Source of the DNA: Hymenopus coronatus
Lineage: Eukaryota; Arthropoda; Insecta; Mantodea; Hymenopodidae
DNA length: 64,000 nt
NCBI GenBank assembly: GCA_030762935.1
Contig: CM060890.1
Location: 149,072,129 to 149,136,128 of the forward strand
Direction of reading: 5' to 3'
A model generated the notes under the pieces. That model saw nothing but the letters and a program-made list of their open reading frames with translations. It did no database searches and had not been told where the DNA came from. The number at the start of each line of letters is the position of its first letter. Position 1 is the stretch's first letter. Shown in pieces: positions 53,104 through 63,920 of the stretch. The translations under genes were made by a program, and so were the position numbers.

Positions 53104-55236
53104 TTGTTTTTTTTTTTGTTTTTTTTTTATTTATTTATTTTTTGTTTTTGTTTGTTTTTTTTTTTTTGAAAGGGGGAGACAGAAAGAGAGTTGGAAAGGA
53201 GAAAGATCCTGAGTTATTTCCTCAGCCTGGTGAAAGTAAGGAAAATAGTTGAGGTGAAATTGAGGAAATGGAAATAGAGGAAAGGGGAGTGATGGAGTAC
53301 CGCTTATGCACCTCCGTTAATAAGGGCAGTCTGCGTTGCTGCCGGACGATATCCGGGAGCGGGTAGAGGAAGGATAGCTAAGCATTACCCATGGCCCGAA
53401 GGCCCTGGGTAATAGCACGTAGGAAGTAGGAGGTGGAGTGAGGTAGAAGTAAAGGGTGATACTTTATTTTGTTGCAGGACGGGTGGCTGCATTAGATTTC
53501 TTGAGTACCTCTCATAAAGTTGTAAGGCGTAAGTGTTGGCTGGATTGGAGGGGTCACGCATCCGTTCTGGTACAAAGATGGTGGAACGTCGAGTTACGGA
53601 GTTGCGCCAAGGCTGCTGGTTGGCAGCTTCAGTATTTGTGTATAAGTCAGTGTTGAGCAGCTGCTCAGTAATAGGGTGTGTGGCCTGTATCTATGTGGTC
53701 TGGGTTGTTGCGTCGCATTGGCTTCTGGGTGTTGTGGAATGTTGCAGGAGAGTGGCTTCTATCCGGGTGAGTTTTCTGTGTCATTGTGATCAGTTCCTAT
53801 TCTGTCAGTCAGTGAGGTGGTTAGGAGTTCAAGGCCGTCTTTGGTTGCGGAATCGTTGAGTCGTGCTGTGCAACTAGTTGCGAACGTCCTCAACACATTC
53901 GCAGTAGCGGCGGTGGTCTGCTGCAAGTCCTGGAGCCCGGCCTCGATTGTGTGGAGTTTTCTTGGAGTGGCGGTCTGGGTCTCAGTAATGGCGGCGGAAA
54001 TGGCAGTCAGCGCCTCCTCCAGCAGAGCCAATCGGGAGCTGATATGCAGGACCTCAGAGTGGAGGTGCTGTACGGCATCCTTCATGGCACTATCGGGTGG
54101 CGCTGCTGCTGCTGGTAGCAGTGGAGTGATGGTGGAGGCGGGTGTGGCCCTCGCTGTGTCTGCTGAGGGTATGGCGGCGACGGTTGTAGACGAGTGCTGT
54201 GTGCGGCGGCTGCGAGGGTACAGCGGGCACTGCGCCTGACCCGTGAAATGGCCGAAGCCATCACAGGTGGCGCAGTACCTACGGCGGAGTCTCAAATCAT
54301 GCGCTGTGCATGAGGCGGTGGCTGTTGGAGCGCCACAGTAGTGGCACCTTGGATTTGCAGAGCATGTTTCAGCGGAGTGGCCAAATTGGCAGCATCGGCG
54401 GCATGGAGTAGGCCTGGGCTCTCGGCTTGCCTCGATGCTAAGGCGCCGCCCAAACATGGGCAGGCCCTCGCGTAAGGCAGCCTCGAGGTCCCCGACAACG
54501 GCGAATTCTAGTCTCACCAGAGGTGACCAACCTTTGGAAGACATTATCATCATTGGCGTGCGGCAGCGGTGATGAGCCTGGTTGGGAGATCTCTTGGTAC
54601 CCCACGGATAACTGCACTGTGTTTCTTGTGAAGTAGCGGCGATGTCGACTGCGGTGGTAAAGGCTGTGGTGTGGTTGGTGCTGCGCTGGTATTTGAGAGC
54701 GGCGAAGTTGCGGAGGCCGACAATTGCGGGTGCAATTGCCGGGCTTCTTCGGCGGTGGCAGAATAGGTTGCCGGCAGTTGCGGTTGCAACTGCCGGTAGT
54801 CGGCTGAGGCAAGAGGTGGTAGGGTGACTCTCGGGAGCTGGTGCTGCGCTGGTAGTGGCTGCAGCGGCTACAGGAGGCTGTGATGGAGAAATGTCTATAG
54901 CAGCGGCCGGCAAACTGCGGTGATGAGAGGCGGTTGGGTGGCCGAGGTGCCAGCTAGTATGGCCGGCGGGTTATCTGCTGCGCCGTCGGCTGTTGTGGGT
55001 TTTTCAGTCAGATGCGCTGTGCTGGCGGCGGTGGAATGTAGCATCATCGACGACTGGTGTGCTTGCGGCCCGGTCTCCGCCAACGCCATCGCCGGAGACA
55101 CCATCCAGAAAGCACTACCGCGCTCCGGTGATGACTCCGGCGTTTCATGTATGGCAGGAGAAAGTGCTGCTGCGTTGGAGTTGCTACCATTTCGGCGCTT
55201 CTTCTTTCCTGAGCTCTTCTTAGGCATGTTCCTCGG
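53104..55236 (-). mobile_element. LINE derivative carrying only ORF1
   Basis: A 2.1-kb minus-strand insert with an A-tail (T-rich run 53104-53167 on plus). A 3' part follows holding GGCCATGGGTAATGCTTAGC and CCGGATATCGTCCGGCAGCA in minus-strand sense, then ORF1 and a very short 5' leader. The GC content is far higher than the surrounding AT-rich DNA. No reverse transcriptase sequence lies between the ORF1 stop (53759) and the tail (about 590 bp), so ORF2 has been deleted or this is a non-autonomous family. Confidence 0.8.
53759..55227 (-). pseudogene. LINE ORF1 (Gag-like zinc-knuckle protein), one frameshift
   Basis: Reads on the minus strand from an ATG at about 55227 (MPKKSSGKKKRRNGSNSN, basic N terminus). 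It runs about 110 codons to a stop at 54895, then continues in another frame for 384 codons (54913 to 53759). A Pro/Ala/Thr-rich region is followed by three zinc knuckles: CRRCCQFGHSAETC (C-x2-C-x4-H-x4-C), CHYCGAPTATASC (variant, lacks the standard spacing) and CATCDGFGHFTGQAQC (C-x2-C-x4-H-x6-C). Next come a Ser/Thr/Ala-rich linker and a C-terminal stretch with heptad-like Leu spacing (LHSEVLHISSRLALLEEALT, then TIEAGLQDLQQTT) that may form a coiled coil. This is the architecture of ORF1 in Jockey/I-clade LINEs, where the protein binds the RNA and forms the retrotransposition particle. The change of frame, near 54895-54913, is the only clear break. Alternatively the two open frames could be a programmed overlap. 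Confidence 0.8.
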
Positions 55237-55423
55237 GCCTTTTTGAGCTATGTTGCCCACACACACACACACACACACGCACACGGACCTCTTCTAAAAT
55301 GCTTTTTTTTTGTTTCAGGGGGTCCCAAAATATGTATTTCCGGTGAAATCTCGTTGTCGCAATGTTGGGTGCAATATAATACTTTCTCTATACACGATCT
55401 GCAGAGTATACGTAGAGAAAGTA

Positions 55424-55840
55424 ATACAATACGTAAAGCTTGTGTGCCACGCCTACTTGGAAATACTAACTGCCTGAAAGTATATTACCCTTAATAAGTG
55501 AAATTATTAGTCTGCCATTCAATTAAGTATTAATGTAATGTTGTTTATTACAGTTTTCTGGGTTGGCAATACAAACGCACCCAGTATATTTTAATAAAGT
55601 TTGGTTGTAAGTACCCTGGTACAGAGTTTCCAGTGGGACTGAAAAAGCCAGGCGACCGTCTCGGCAATAAATTGCGCTGTTTTCAGATGTCAGTCTTTTG
55701 TCTTTATCACGCCGCCGCACCCCACATGATATAATGTCCCCGCAGTGACGTATTGTTTCAAAACTGCGCACATTGAATGTTTCTGTTCGGGAGGAAGCGC
55801 GTGATTCGTCTAAATGCCTGATAAATATCATTTGTTCCCC
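55424..55840. other. Unassigned spacer
   Basis: Between the H copy and the 112-bp array. A minus-strand frame of 102 codons (55523-55831) has no known domain. Confidence 0.4.
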
Positions 55841-57750
55841 GCGGTACAGTCGCTGCCAAGTGCCCTAGACTCTGCGTGCGGGAGGTGCCGGGTTCGATCT
55901 GCTTCCTCTTCAACCAGCAATGTCTCCATTATCATCCGTTCCCTGAGGCACAAAGCGGTACAGTCAATGCCAAGAGCCCTAGACTCTGCGTGCGGGAAGT
56001 GCCGGGTTCGATCTGCTTCCTCTTCAATCACCAATGTCTCCATTATCATCCGTTCCCTGAGGCACAAAGCGGTACTCGCTGCCAAGAGCCCTAGACTCTG
56101 GGTGCGGGAGGTGCCGGGTTCGATCTGCTTCCTCTTCAACCAGCAATGTCTCCATTATCATCCGTTCCCTGAGGCACAAAGCGGTACTCGCTGCCAAGAG
56201 CCCTAGATTCTGGGTGCGGGAGGTGCCGGGTTCGACCTGCTTCCTCTTCAACCAGCAATGTCTCCATTATCATCCGTTCCCTGAGGCACAAAGCGGTACT
56301 CGCTGCCAAGAGCCCTAGAAACTGCGTGCGGGAAGTGCCGGGTTCGATCTGCTTCCTCTTCAATCACCAATGTCTCCATTATCATCCGTTCCCTGAGGCA
56401 CAAAGCGGTACTCGCTGCCAAGAGCCCTAGATTCTGGGTGCGGGAGGTGCCGGGTTCGATCTGCTTCCTCTTCAACCAGTAATGTCTTCATTATCATCTG
56501 TTCCCTGAGGCACAAAGAGGTACAGTCAATGCCAAGAGCCCTAGACTCTGCGTGCGGGAGGTGCCGGGTTCGATCTGCTTCCTCTTCAACCAGTAATGTC
56601 CCCATTATCATCCGTTCCCTGAGGCACAAAGCGGTACAGTCAATGCCAAGAGCCCTAGACTCTGCGTGCGGGAGGTGCCGGGTTCGATCTGCTTCCTCTT
56701 CAACCAGCAATGTCTCCATTATCATCCGTTCCCTGAAGCACAAAGCGGTACTCGCTGCCAAGAGCCCTAGATTCTGGGTGCGGGAGGTGCCGGGTTCGAT
56801 CTGCTTCCTCTTCAATCACCAATGTCTCCATTATCATCCGTTCCCTGAGGCACAAAGCGGTACTCGCTGCCAAGAGCCCTAGATTCTGGGTGCGGGAGGT
56901 GCCGGGTTCGATCTGCTTCCTCTTCAACCAGCAATGTCTCCATTATCATCCGTTCCCTGAGGCACAAAGCGGTACTTGCTGCCAAGAGCCCTAGATTCTG
57001 GGTGCGGGAGGTGCCGGGTTCGACCTGCTTCCTCTTCAACCAGCAATGTCTCCATTATCATCCGTTCCCTGAGGCACAAAGCGGTACTTGCTGCCAAGAG
57101 CCCTAGACTCTGCGTGCGGGAGGTGCCGGGTTCGACCTGCTTCCTCTTCAACCAGCAATGTCTTCATTATCATCTGTTCCCTGAGGCACAAAGCGGTACA
57201 GTCAATGCCAAGTGCCCTAGATTCTGCGTGCGGGAGGTGCCGGGTTCGATCCGCTTCCTCTTCAACCAGCAATGTCTCCATTATCATCCGTTCCCTGAGG
57301 CACAAAGCGGTACAGTCAATGCCAAGAGCCCTAGATTCTGGGTGCGGGAGGTGCCGGGTTCGACCTGCTTCCTCTTCAACCAGCAATGTCTCCATTATCA
57401 TCCGTTCCCTGAGGCACAAAGCGGTACAGTCGCTGCCAAGTGCCCTAGACTCTGCGTGCGGGAGGTGCCGGGTTCGACCTGCTTCCTCTTCAACCAGCAA
57501 TGTCTCCATTATCATCCGTTCCCTGAGGCACAAAGCGGTACAGTCAATGCCAAGTGCCCTAGATTCTGCGTGCGGGAGATGCCGGGTTCGATCTGCTTCC
57601 TCTTCAATCACCAATGTCTCCATTATCATCCGTTCCCTGAGGCACAAAGCGGTACAGTCAATGCCAAATGCCCTAGACTCTGCGTGCGGGAGGTGCCGGG
57701 TTCGATCTGCTTCCTCTTCAACCAGCAATGTCTTCATTATCATCTGTAGA
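55841..57750. repeat. 112-bp tandem array, 17 copies, each with a tRNA B-box-like motif
   Basis: The landmark TGCCAA(G/A) recurs at 55854, 55968, 56080, 56192, 56304, 56416, 56530, 56644, 56756, 56868, 56980, 57092, 57206, 57320, 57434, 57548 and 57662. There are two unit types, 112 bp (ACTCGCTGCC) and 114 bp (ACAGTCAATGCC), in mixed order. Every unit contains GGAGGTGCCGGGTTCGATCT or a near variant (one reads GGAGATGCC), matching the Pol III B box GGTTCGANNC, preceded by CCCTAGACTCTGCGTGC as in a tRNA anticodon arm. Open frames on both strands (up to 273 codons) arise from the unit length and the absence of stops; not coding. Confidence 0.95.
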
Positions 57751-57836
57751 GACAGCAGACAATGATTGTAAAGTAACAGCGCTATGAGGTTTGATGACAA
57801 GGAAAATGTACATAGTAGCCAGAAAATGTATTGAAT

Positions 57837-57900
57837 TTCCCAAAAATTCGATGACAAAATTTAGCCTTAAATATATGTTTTGAGATCCCCTAAATAAAAC
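57837..57900 (-). mobile_element. H element, 3' scrap
   Basis: CCCAAAAATTCGATGACAAA to TGTTTTGAGATCCCCTAAAT. The palindrome itself is lost. Confidence 0.7.
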
Positions 57901-58400
57901 CAAGCCAGGTGGGACTGGCATTCGGGAGGTACCGGGTTCAATCCCCATTGTCCGCGAATTCTGTCCTTGGGGTTTTCCGTGTTTTCCAGAGACCGCTTAG
58001 GCGAATACTGGGGAGCTGTATATCTACCACGGTTCTTTTCCCTTTCATTACCCTGTTCATGTTCCAGGTCGGTGGCAGGTGTGGCTTGAGGCTTTACAAG
58101 CAGATGGCGCAGTTGATTGCTCCGAATAAAACTCTCTTCCCCTTGGTTGAGGCTAGGAGCCGTTGCAGACACCTCTTTCCGGCCTCCCAGCCCTTGTACA
58201 GCCTCCAGGGCTGCCATCTAGTTACTGTTAGGGACTTCCATGCGTCTCTGCGTTTAGCCCCTTCGTTTCCTGAGGTTACCCCTCCTCATATCCCTTCCCC
58301 CGGGCCGAAATAGATCAGTACTTGGTCACAATTGCCGAGGTGTCCCCCGCTGCTAGTATGCTCTGTCTTAAATAAAATAATTATTAAGAATATAGTTGCT
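57901..58400 (+). mobile_element. Candidate third SINE (tRNA-like head)
   Basis: The head includes GGCATTCGGGAGGTACCGGG and TTCAATCC (B-box-like, about 57918-57945). The GC-rich body has no domain, and the end shows TAAATAAAATAATTATTAAG and an A-run touching the next H element. CGGGAGGT(A/G)CCGGGTTC is shared with the 112-bp unit just upstream, so both may derive from one tRNA-like head. A single copy, so the SINE call is tentative. The 134-codon frame is not supported as a gene. Confidence 0.45.
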
Positions 58401-58410
58401 GTAAAAAAAA

Positions 58411-59043
58411 AATCTGATATGCTCCATTCACATGTTTTTCTCTACATCTCTGTAACAAAGTATTATTAAAAAGCTTATGCTTCTAATTACTTCATGTAAA
58501 TCTAGGAAAAAAATCAGCAGAAATAGTCTTATTACTTGCTTCCTTATAAGTAGAAGGGAAATAAGGGAGGACCATAGGTTAAAGTGACAGGCAAAAGCTG
58601 GTTGCCATATCCTTGTTTGTATGGACAGTAGTTGACAAACTCTTGTATGAGAAAACTAAGTTTTTCAAAGCTGAAATTAAACACAACGAATATCTTAAAA
58701 ACGATTAACTCCACGAAATAAATGTATATAATATAAATTGTGTGTTTTAATGTGCTCTACATTTCCTGTGTGTTAAGTTTTTCTCCATCTCTTACGGTTT
58801 ACCACTTATACAAAATACTGTAAAATTCATCCAGAATAAAGACATCTTCAGAGTCTATTCCCAGAAAATTCAAGATGTACAATTTTTTGTCATGTAAATA
58901 CCTTTAATAAATGCCCACACATACACACACACACAAACATACACACAGACAGACACACACACACGGACATTTTTCTAAAAATTATTTTTTTAGATGCATT
59001 ACAATACCTTCTCTATACACTATGTACATAGTGTAGAGAAAGT
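58411..59043 (+). mobile_element. H element with internal deletion
   Basis: Plus-strand copy TCTGATATGCTCCATTCACA to TACACTATGTACATAGTGTA, then GAGAAAGT. About 200 bp before the CA microsatellite (58915-58969) are missing. Confidence 0.9.
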
Positions 59044-59590
59044 AATTGGATCTTTTTTTCGAAAATTTTGATTTTCTCAAAAATGGCTCTAACGATTTTG
59101 ATTAATATATCGTATATTAAAGATATTTTTATGACAAATAAAATGTATATCTTGAATTTACTGCGAATTGCCTCTGAAGACTACTTTATTTGGATCAATT
59201 TTACGGAATTTTGCATAACTACTAAACCGTAAGACATGGACAAAAACATACCACACAGAAAATGCAGAGCACATTAAAACACACAATTTATGTTATGTAC
59301 ATTTTTTTCGTGGAGTTGTTCGTTTTTAAGATATCCCTTGTTTTTAGTTTCAGCTTTGAAAAACTTATACTATTCTCATACAGGAATTTGTCAAATAGCA
59401 ACCAGCTTTTGACTATCACTTTAACCTATGGTGATCCCTTATTTCGCTCCTACTTACAAGGAAGCAAGTAATAAGACTATTTCTGTTAACTTTTTCTCAA
59501 TTAGCATGAAGTAAATAAAAACATAAGCTATTTAAAAATAATTTGTTGCAGAGATGTATGAAAATCATGTGAATGGAACACATCAGATTT
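59044..59590 (-). mobile_element. H element, 5' two-thirds
   Basis: Minus-strand copy from ATCTTTTTTTCGAAAATTTT to TGAATGGAACACATCAGATT. It lies tail-to-tail with the preceding plus-strand copy, forming an inverted pair. Confidence 0.9.
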
Positions 59591-59637
59591 TTTTTCAATT
59601 AGATGTTGTCTACACGCACACACCAACCTTTTCCTAA

Positions 59638-60394
59638 AACAAGATGTATTAAATTCACATTACGTTTTATACATCACGGTAACAAATTATTTTTTAAAAG
59701 CTTTTTCTTCTATTTCCATTATGCTAATAGAGATAAACATTAACAGAAACTGCCTTGTTACTTGCTTCCTTGTAAGTAGAAGGGAATACGCTAGAATAAA
59801 GTGATAGTCCGTTTAAGAAAACTTAGGTTTCTTCAATCTGAAAGCAATAAACAGGTGTATCTCAAAAACGGTCGACTCCACGAAAAAGTGTATGTAACAT
59901 AAATTAAGTGTTTTAACTAGATCTACGTCTTTTGTTAAGTAAGTTTTTGTCTATCTCTTATGGTTTAACAGTTATGCAAAATACTGTAAAATTCATCCAG
60001 AATAAGGACATCTTCAGAGGCTATTCCCAAAAATTCAAGATATACATTTTATTTGTCATGTAAATACCTTTAATATACGATATTTTAATCCAAGAGCCAT
60101 TTTTTGAGAATTTGTCCATGTAAAGGGTAGTTGGAAGTGGGGTATTTTCATGAAAATGTTTGTGTCACATCCTTGGAAGATACCGAGTTTGATTACCAAG
60201 TTTGGTCTTATCGTTTTTAGCTATGCTGCATACAGACACACACACAAACACGGACATTTTTCTAAAAATATCTTTTTTGATTCAGGGGGACCCTAAAACA
60301 TGTATTTCTGGTGAAATCTCGGTAAGGAATTTTTGGGTGCAATACAATACCTTCTCTATACACTGTATACATAGTACGTGTAGAGAAAGTAAAA
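59638..60394 (+). mobile_element. H element, near full length
   Basis: Plus-strand copy with a diverged 5' end (AGATGTATTAAATTCACATT). The CA tract lies at 60234-60254 and the palindrome (CACTGTATACATAGTACGTG) is followed by TAGAGAAAGT. Inverted relative to its left neighbour. Confidence 0.9.
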
Positions 60395-60675
60395 CCAGTA
60401 TTTTCCAATTTAGATAATTTGTAACATGTTTCTGAAACAATTTTGTTTATAATTCTATGATATCATAGAGATTTTGAAAAACAAAAAGTCATTATTTATT
60501 ACTTGAACTGTTGAGAAGCAGGTCTCATTACGACTGCGGCAGTCTCTCTACTGTACAGTAGTAGCGGTTATAACTGCCTGCCGACAGCACACGTGTTCAC
60601 TCACGCTGGTGTGACAGTCAGTGCAAGGGACAGGCGCGCACTCACAATATTATATTACACGGAAATATACAAAAA

Positions 60676-61180
60676 CCTCATGTGTTCCATTCACATGACT
60701 TTCTCTACATCTCCATCCTTTAACCTGGTTGGTCATATCAGAAGATGAATGAAATTGGTGAAATGATGCTCAAATGATTTTGGGGTCCATTGAGCTTAAA
60801 GTCGCTCGACATTCGTCTTCTCAGGATAAGGGGGGAAAAAAAACTTATCCGGGCAACTCGCCCGAAGACAGATTAAAACACGCTACCTCCACGCTACCCA
60901 GGGGGGCAAAAAATTATTGTTATAAAATATTTTTCTATGTACTTCGTGCTAATAAAAACTAACAGAAATAGTCTTATTACTTGGTTCCTTGTAAGTAGAA
61001 GGGAAATAAGGGAGTAACATAGATTAAAGTGATAGTCAAAAGCTGGTTGCTATGTGGATCAAGTCCATTTCCTTGAGTGGTCAGGAGTTTACAAATTTCC
61101 ATAAGAAAAACGGTTTAAGTATTTTAAAACGGAGAGTAATAATATTGAATATCTGAATAATAGTGAACTCCATGAGAAAA
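60676..61180 (+). mobile_element. H element 5' part, split by SINE1
   Basis: Begins CTCATGTGTTCCATTCACAT, is cut at CTACATCTCC by a reverse SINE1, resumes at AAAAATTATTGTTATAAAAT and runs to GTGAACTCCATGAGAAAAC, where another H 5' end starts. Confidence 0.85.
60714..60906 (-). mobile_element. SINE1, shortened
   Basis: Reverse SINE1 (CTTTAACCTGGTTGGTCATA, GTCCATTGAGCTTAAAG, CGCTACCCAGG at the head end). Missing its A-tail portion and part of the B-box region. Confidence 0.85.
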
Positions 61181-62178
61181 CAATTGTGATGTGTTACACT
61201 CACATAACTTTCTCTGCTGCTCTACAAACAAAAGATTATTCTTCTAATCGAGATAAACATAAGCAGGTTGTTCTTGTTACTTGCTTCCTTGTAAGTTTAG
61301 TTTCTAAAAGGATTAAGATGAGGATGTAATAGCCTGAATTAGAATATTTTAATGAAGCTCCGGTGGAGTATATATTGGAAGCTAACAATGGAATGAAGAA
61401 GAGTAAATTAATTTCTAGACCTATTCATGCTCCAAGGGAAAAAAAGGAAGGCGCTATGCCAAAGTGATAGTCAAATGCTTCAAAAGATGACATGGCAAAT
61501 TGCTTCTTTGCTTGGACAGGAGTAAAACAAAAGAAAAAACGAATATTTCCTGTCTGAGAAAAGTATTATACACTTTACAATTGAAACCAATAACAAGGAA
61601 TATCTCGGAAAGGGTTACATAGAGGACATAAATTGTTTTGAGGAGAATTACGTTTTCTGTGCAGTAAGTTTAGTCTATATCTTACGGTTTAACAGTTAAG
61701 CAAAATTCATCCGGAGTGAAGAGGTCTTCAGAGGCCATTCCCAGAAAATTCAAGACGTGCGATGTAAATGTCTTAAATATATGGAATTTTAATGAGAATC
61801 GTTAGAGCTACTTTTGACAAAATTGTTCCAGGGAAGTAAAGCCATTGGTCGTAGGTGAGAACATTAAGCCTCGGTATTTTAGGTAGTACGCTCAATACAG
61901 AATGGCAGAGCAGTTAGAGGACCCTCTTGCTCACTTTTTCGTGACTGTAAACACACGTACAACTATCGCTGCGGTGGCCGCACACCCCGTAAAGCCATTG
62001 GTCGCAGGTGAGAACATTAAGCCTCGGTATTTTAGGTAGTACGCTCAATACAGAATGGCAGAGCAGTTAGAGGACCCTCTTGCTCACTTTTTCGTGACTG
62101 TAAACACACGTACAACTATCGCTGCGGTGGCCGCACACCTAGTAAATATCAACTTTGGTATTTAAGCGACTTTTCGTA
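61181..62178 (+). mobile_element. H element interrupted by a duplicated 153-bp insert
   Basis: Starts TGTGATGTGTTACACTCACA and retains the body to GTTAGAGCTACTTTTGACAA and TTGTTCCAGGGA. After the insert it resumes with ATATCAACTTTGGTATTTAA and GCGACTTTTCGTA, then stops at the start of a minus-strand copy. It also holds an unplaced ~140-bp insertion near 61300-61440. Confidence 0.8.
61836..62141. repeat. Direct duplication of a 153-bp segment
   Basis: GTAAAGCCATTGGTCG begins at 61836 and 61989. The two units are identical apart from one or two bases, suggesting a very recent event. The segment includes GAATGGCAGAGCAGTTAGAG and ACACGTACAACTATCGCTGC, and is not found elsewhere in the window. 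Confidence 0.9.
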
Positions 62179-62905
62179 TTACTTTCTATATACGCACATA
62201 GTGTATAGAGAAGATATTGCACTCCACCCAAAAATTACATACCGAGATTTCACCGGAAATATATGTTTTAGGGTCCCCTTTATCAAAAAAAAAAACATTT
62301 TCAGAAAAAGGTCCGTGTATGTGTGTGTCCGTGTGTCTGTGAACACGATAACTCAAAAGTCAATATAATACCAAACTTGGTATTTAAGCTAAGTATCTTC
62401 CAGGTGCGGCACGAAGATTTTGAGAAAAACACCCCCACCCCAAACTACCCATTACATGGAACATTTTACTAAACTTTTTATTTTCTCAAAAATGGCTCTA
62501 ACGATTTTGATTAAAGTATCTTATATTAAAGCTATTTACCTGACAAATAAAATAAATATCTTGAATTTTCTGGGAATAACCTCTGAAGACTGCTTTATTC
62601 TGGATGAATTTTACGGAATTTTGCCTAACTACTAAACCGTAAGAGATAGATCAAAATTTATTACACAAAACATGTAGAGCACGTTAAAACACACCAATTT
62701 ATGTTATATACATGTTTTTCGTGGAGTTGATCCTTTTTTAGATATTCCTTATTACTTTCTCCATACGCACTATGTGCATAGTGTATAGAGAAAGTATTGC
62801 ACTCCACCAAAAATTCGATACCGAGATTTCACCGGAAATATGTGTTTTAGGGTCCCCAATATCCAAAAAAAGCATTTTCACAAAAAGGTCCGTGTGTGTG
62901 TATGT

Positions 62906-62937
<32 letters not shown>

Positions 62938-63920
62938 CTGTGAACACGATAACTCAAAAACGAAAAGTCGGTAAAATACCAAACTTGGTATTTAAGTTTA
63001 ATATCTTCCAGGGATGCGACACGAAGATTTTGAGAAAAATCCCCCCACACCCAACTACCCTTTACATGGAACTTTTTTCGAAAATGTTGATTTTCTCAAA
63101 AATGGCTCTAACGATTTTGATTAAAATTTCGGATATTAAACATATTTACCTGACAAATGAAATGTATATCGTGAATTTTCTGGGAATAGCCTCTGAAGAG
63201 TAGTTTATTCTAGATGAAGTTTACTAAATTTTGAATAACTGCTAAACCGTAAGAAATGGACAAACACTTACTACACAAAAAATGTAGAGCACATTAAAAC
63301 ACACAATTTATGTTATATACATGTTTTTCGTGGAGTTCGTCGTTTTTGTGACATTCCTTATTTTTTGTTTCTGCTATGAAAAACGTATACTTTTCTCATA
63401 CTGGAACTTGTCAACTCCTATCCATATAAACAAAGGTACTTCATTGACATAGCAACCAGCTTTTGACTATCACTTTAACCTACGGTTGTCCCTTATTTTG
63501 CTTCTACTGACAAGGATGCGAGTAATAAGACTATTTCTGCTAATTTTTTCTGATTAGCATAAAGTAAATAGAAGTATAAGCTTTTTAAGAATGATTTGTT
63601 GCAGGGATATGGAGAAAGTCATGTGAATGGTACACATCAGATTTTTTTGATTTCACCTTTAAAAAACTTGTACTTTTCTCATAGAGGAATTGTCAACTCC
63701 TGTCCATACAAACAAAGGAACTTCAGTCACATAGCAACCAGCTTTTGACTATCACTTTAACCTATGGTACTCCCTTATTTCACTCCTACTTACAAGGAAA
63801 CAGGTTATAAGACTATTTTTTCTCGACTATCATTAAATAAATAGAAGAATAAGCTTTTCAACAATAATTTGTTGCAGAGGTGTAAAGAAAGTCATGTGAA
63901 TGGGACACATCAGATTTTTT
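62178..63920 (-). mobile_element. H element (outer), split by another H element
   Basis: Left piece 62178-62752 (TACTTTCTATATACGCACAT to CTTTTTTAGATATTCCTTAT) and right piece 63640-63920 (TTTGATTTCACCTTTAAAAA to GAATGGGACACATCAGATTT) are collinear with the consensus. One copy, cut in a T-rich stretch. Confidence 0.9.
62753..63639 (-). mobile_element. H element (inner), full length, nested
   Basis: About 887 bp, from TTACTTTCTCCATACGCACT (palindrome) to GAATGGTACACATCAGATTT. TG microsatellite at 62892-62942 and GTGAACACGATAACTC. Its clean insertion inside another H copy defines both family ends. Confidence 0.95.

Larger units (their letters stand above)
52422..55423 (+). mobile_element. H element split by an ORF1-bearing LINE
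   Basis: Left part 52422-53103 (TCTGATGTGTTCCATTCATA to AACGGACTTTTCGTTT) and right part 55237-55423 (TTTTTGAGCTATGTTGCCCA, CA microsatellite 55259-55282, palindrome end CGTAGAGAAAGT). Rejoined they match the consensus, which reads CTTTTCGTTTTTGAGCTATG across the junction. Confidence 0.95.

Noticed and set aside
53759..54239. Plus-strand 108- and 140-codon frames over the LINE region
   Set aside because: Antisense shadows of the minus-strand zinc-knuckle ORF1.
55814..57857. Many open frames up to 273 codons on both strands
   Set aside because: They follow the 112-bp tandem unit, recur identically unit by unit, and lack any known domain.
57909..58313. 134-codon forward frame
   Set aside because: Lies in a probable SINE body; no domain and no start context support.
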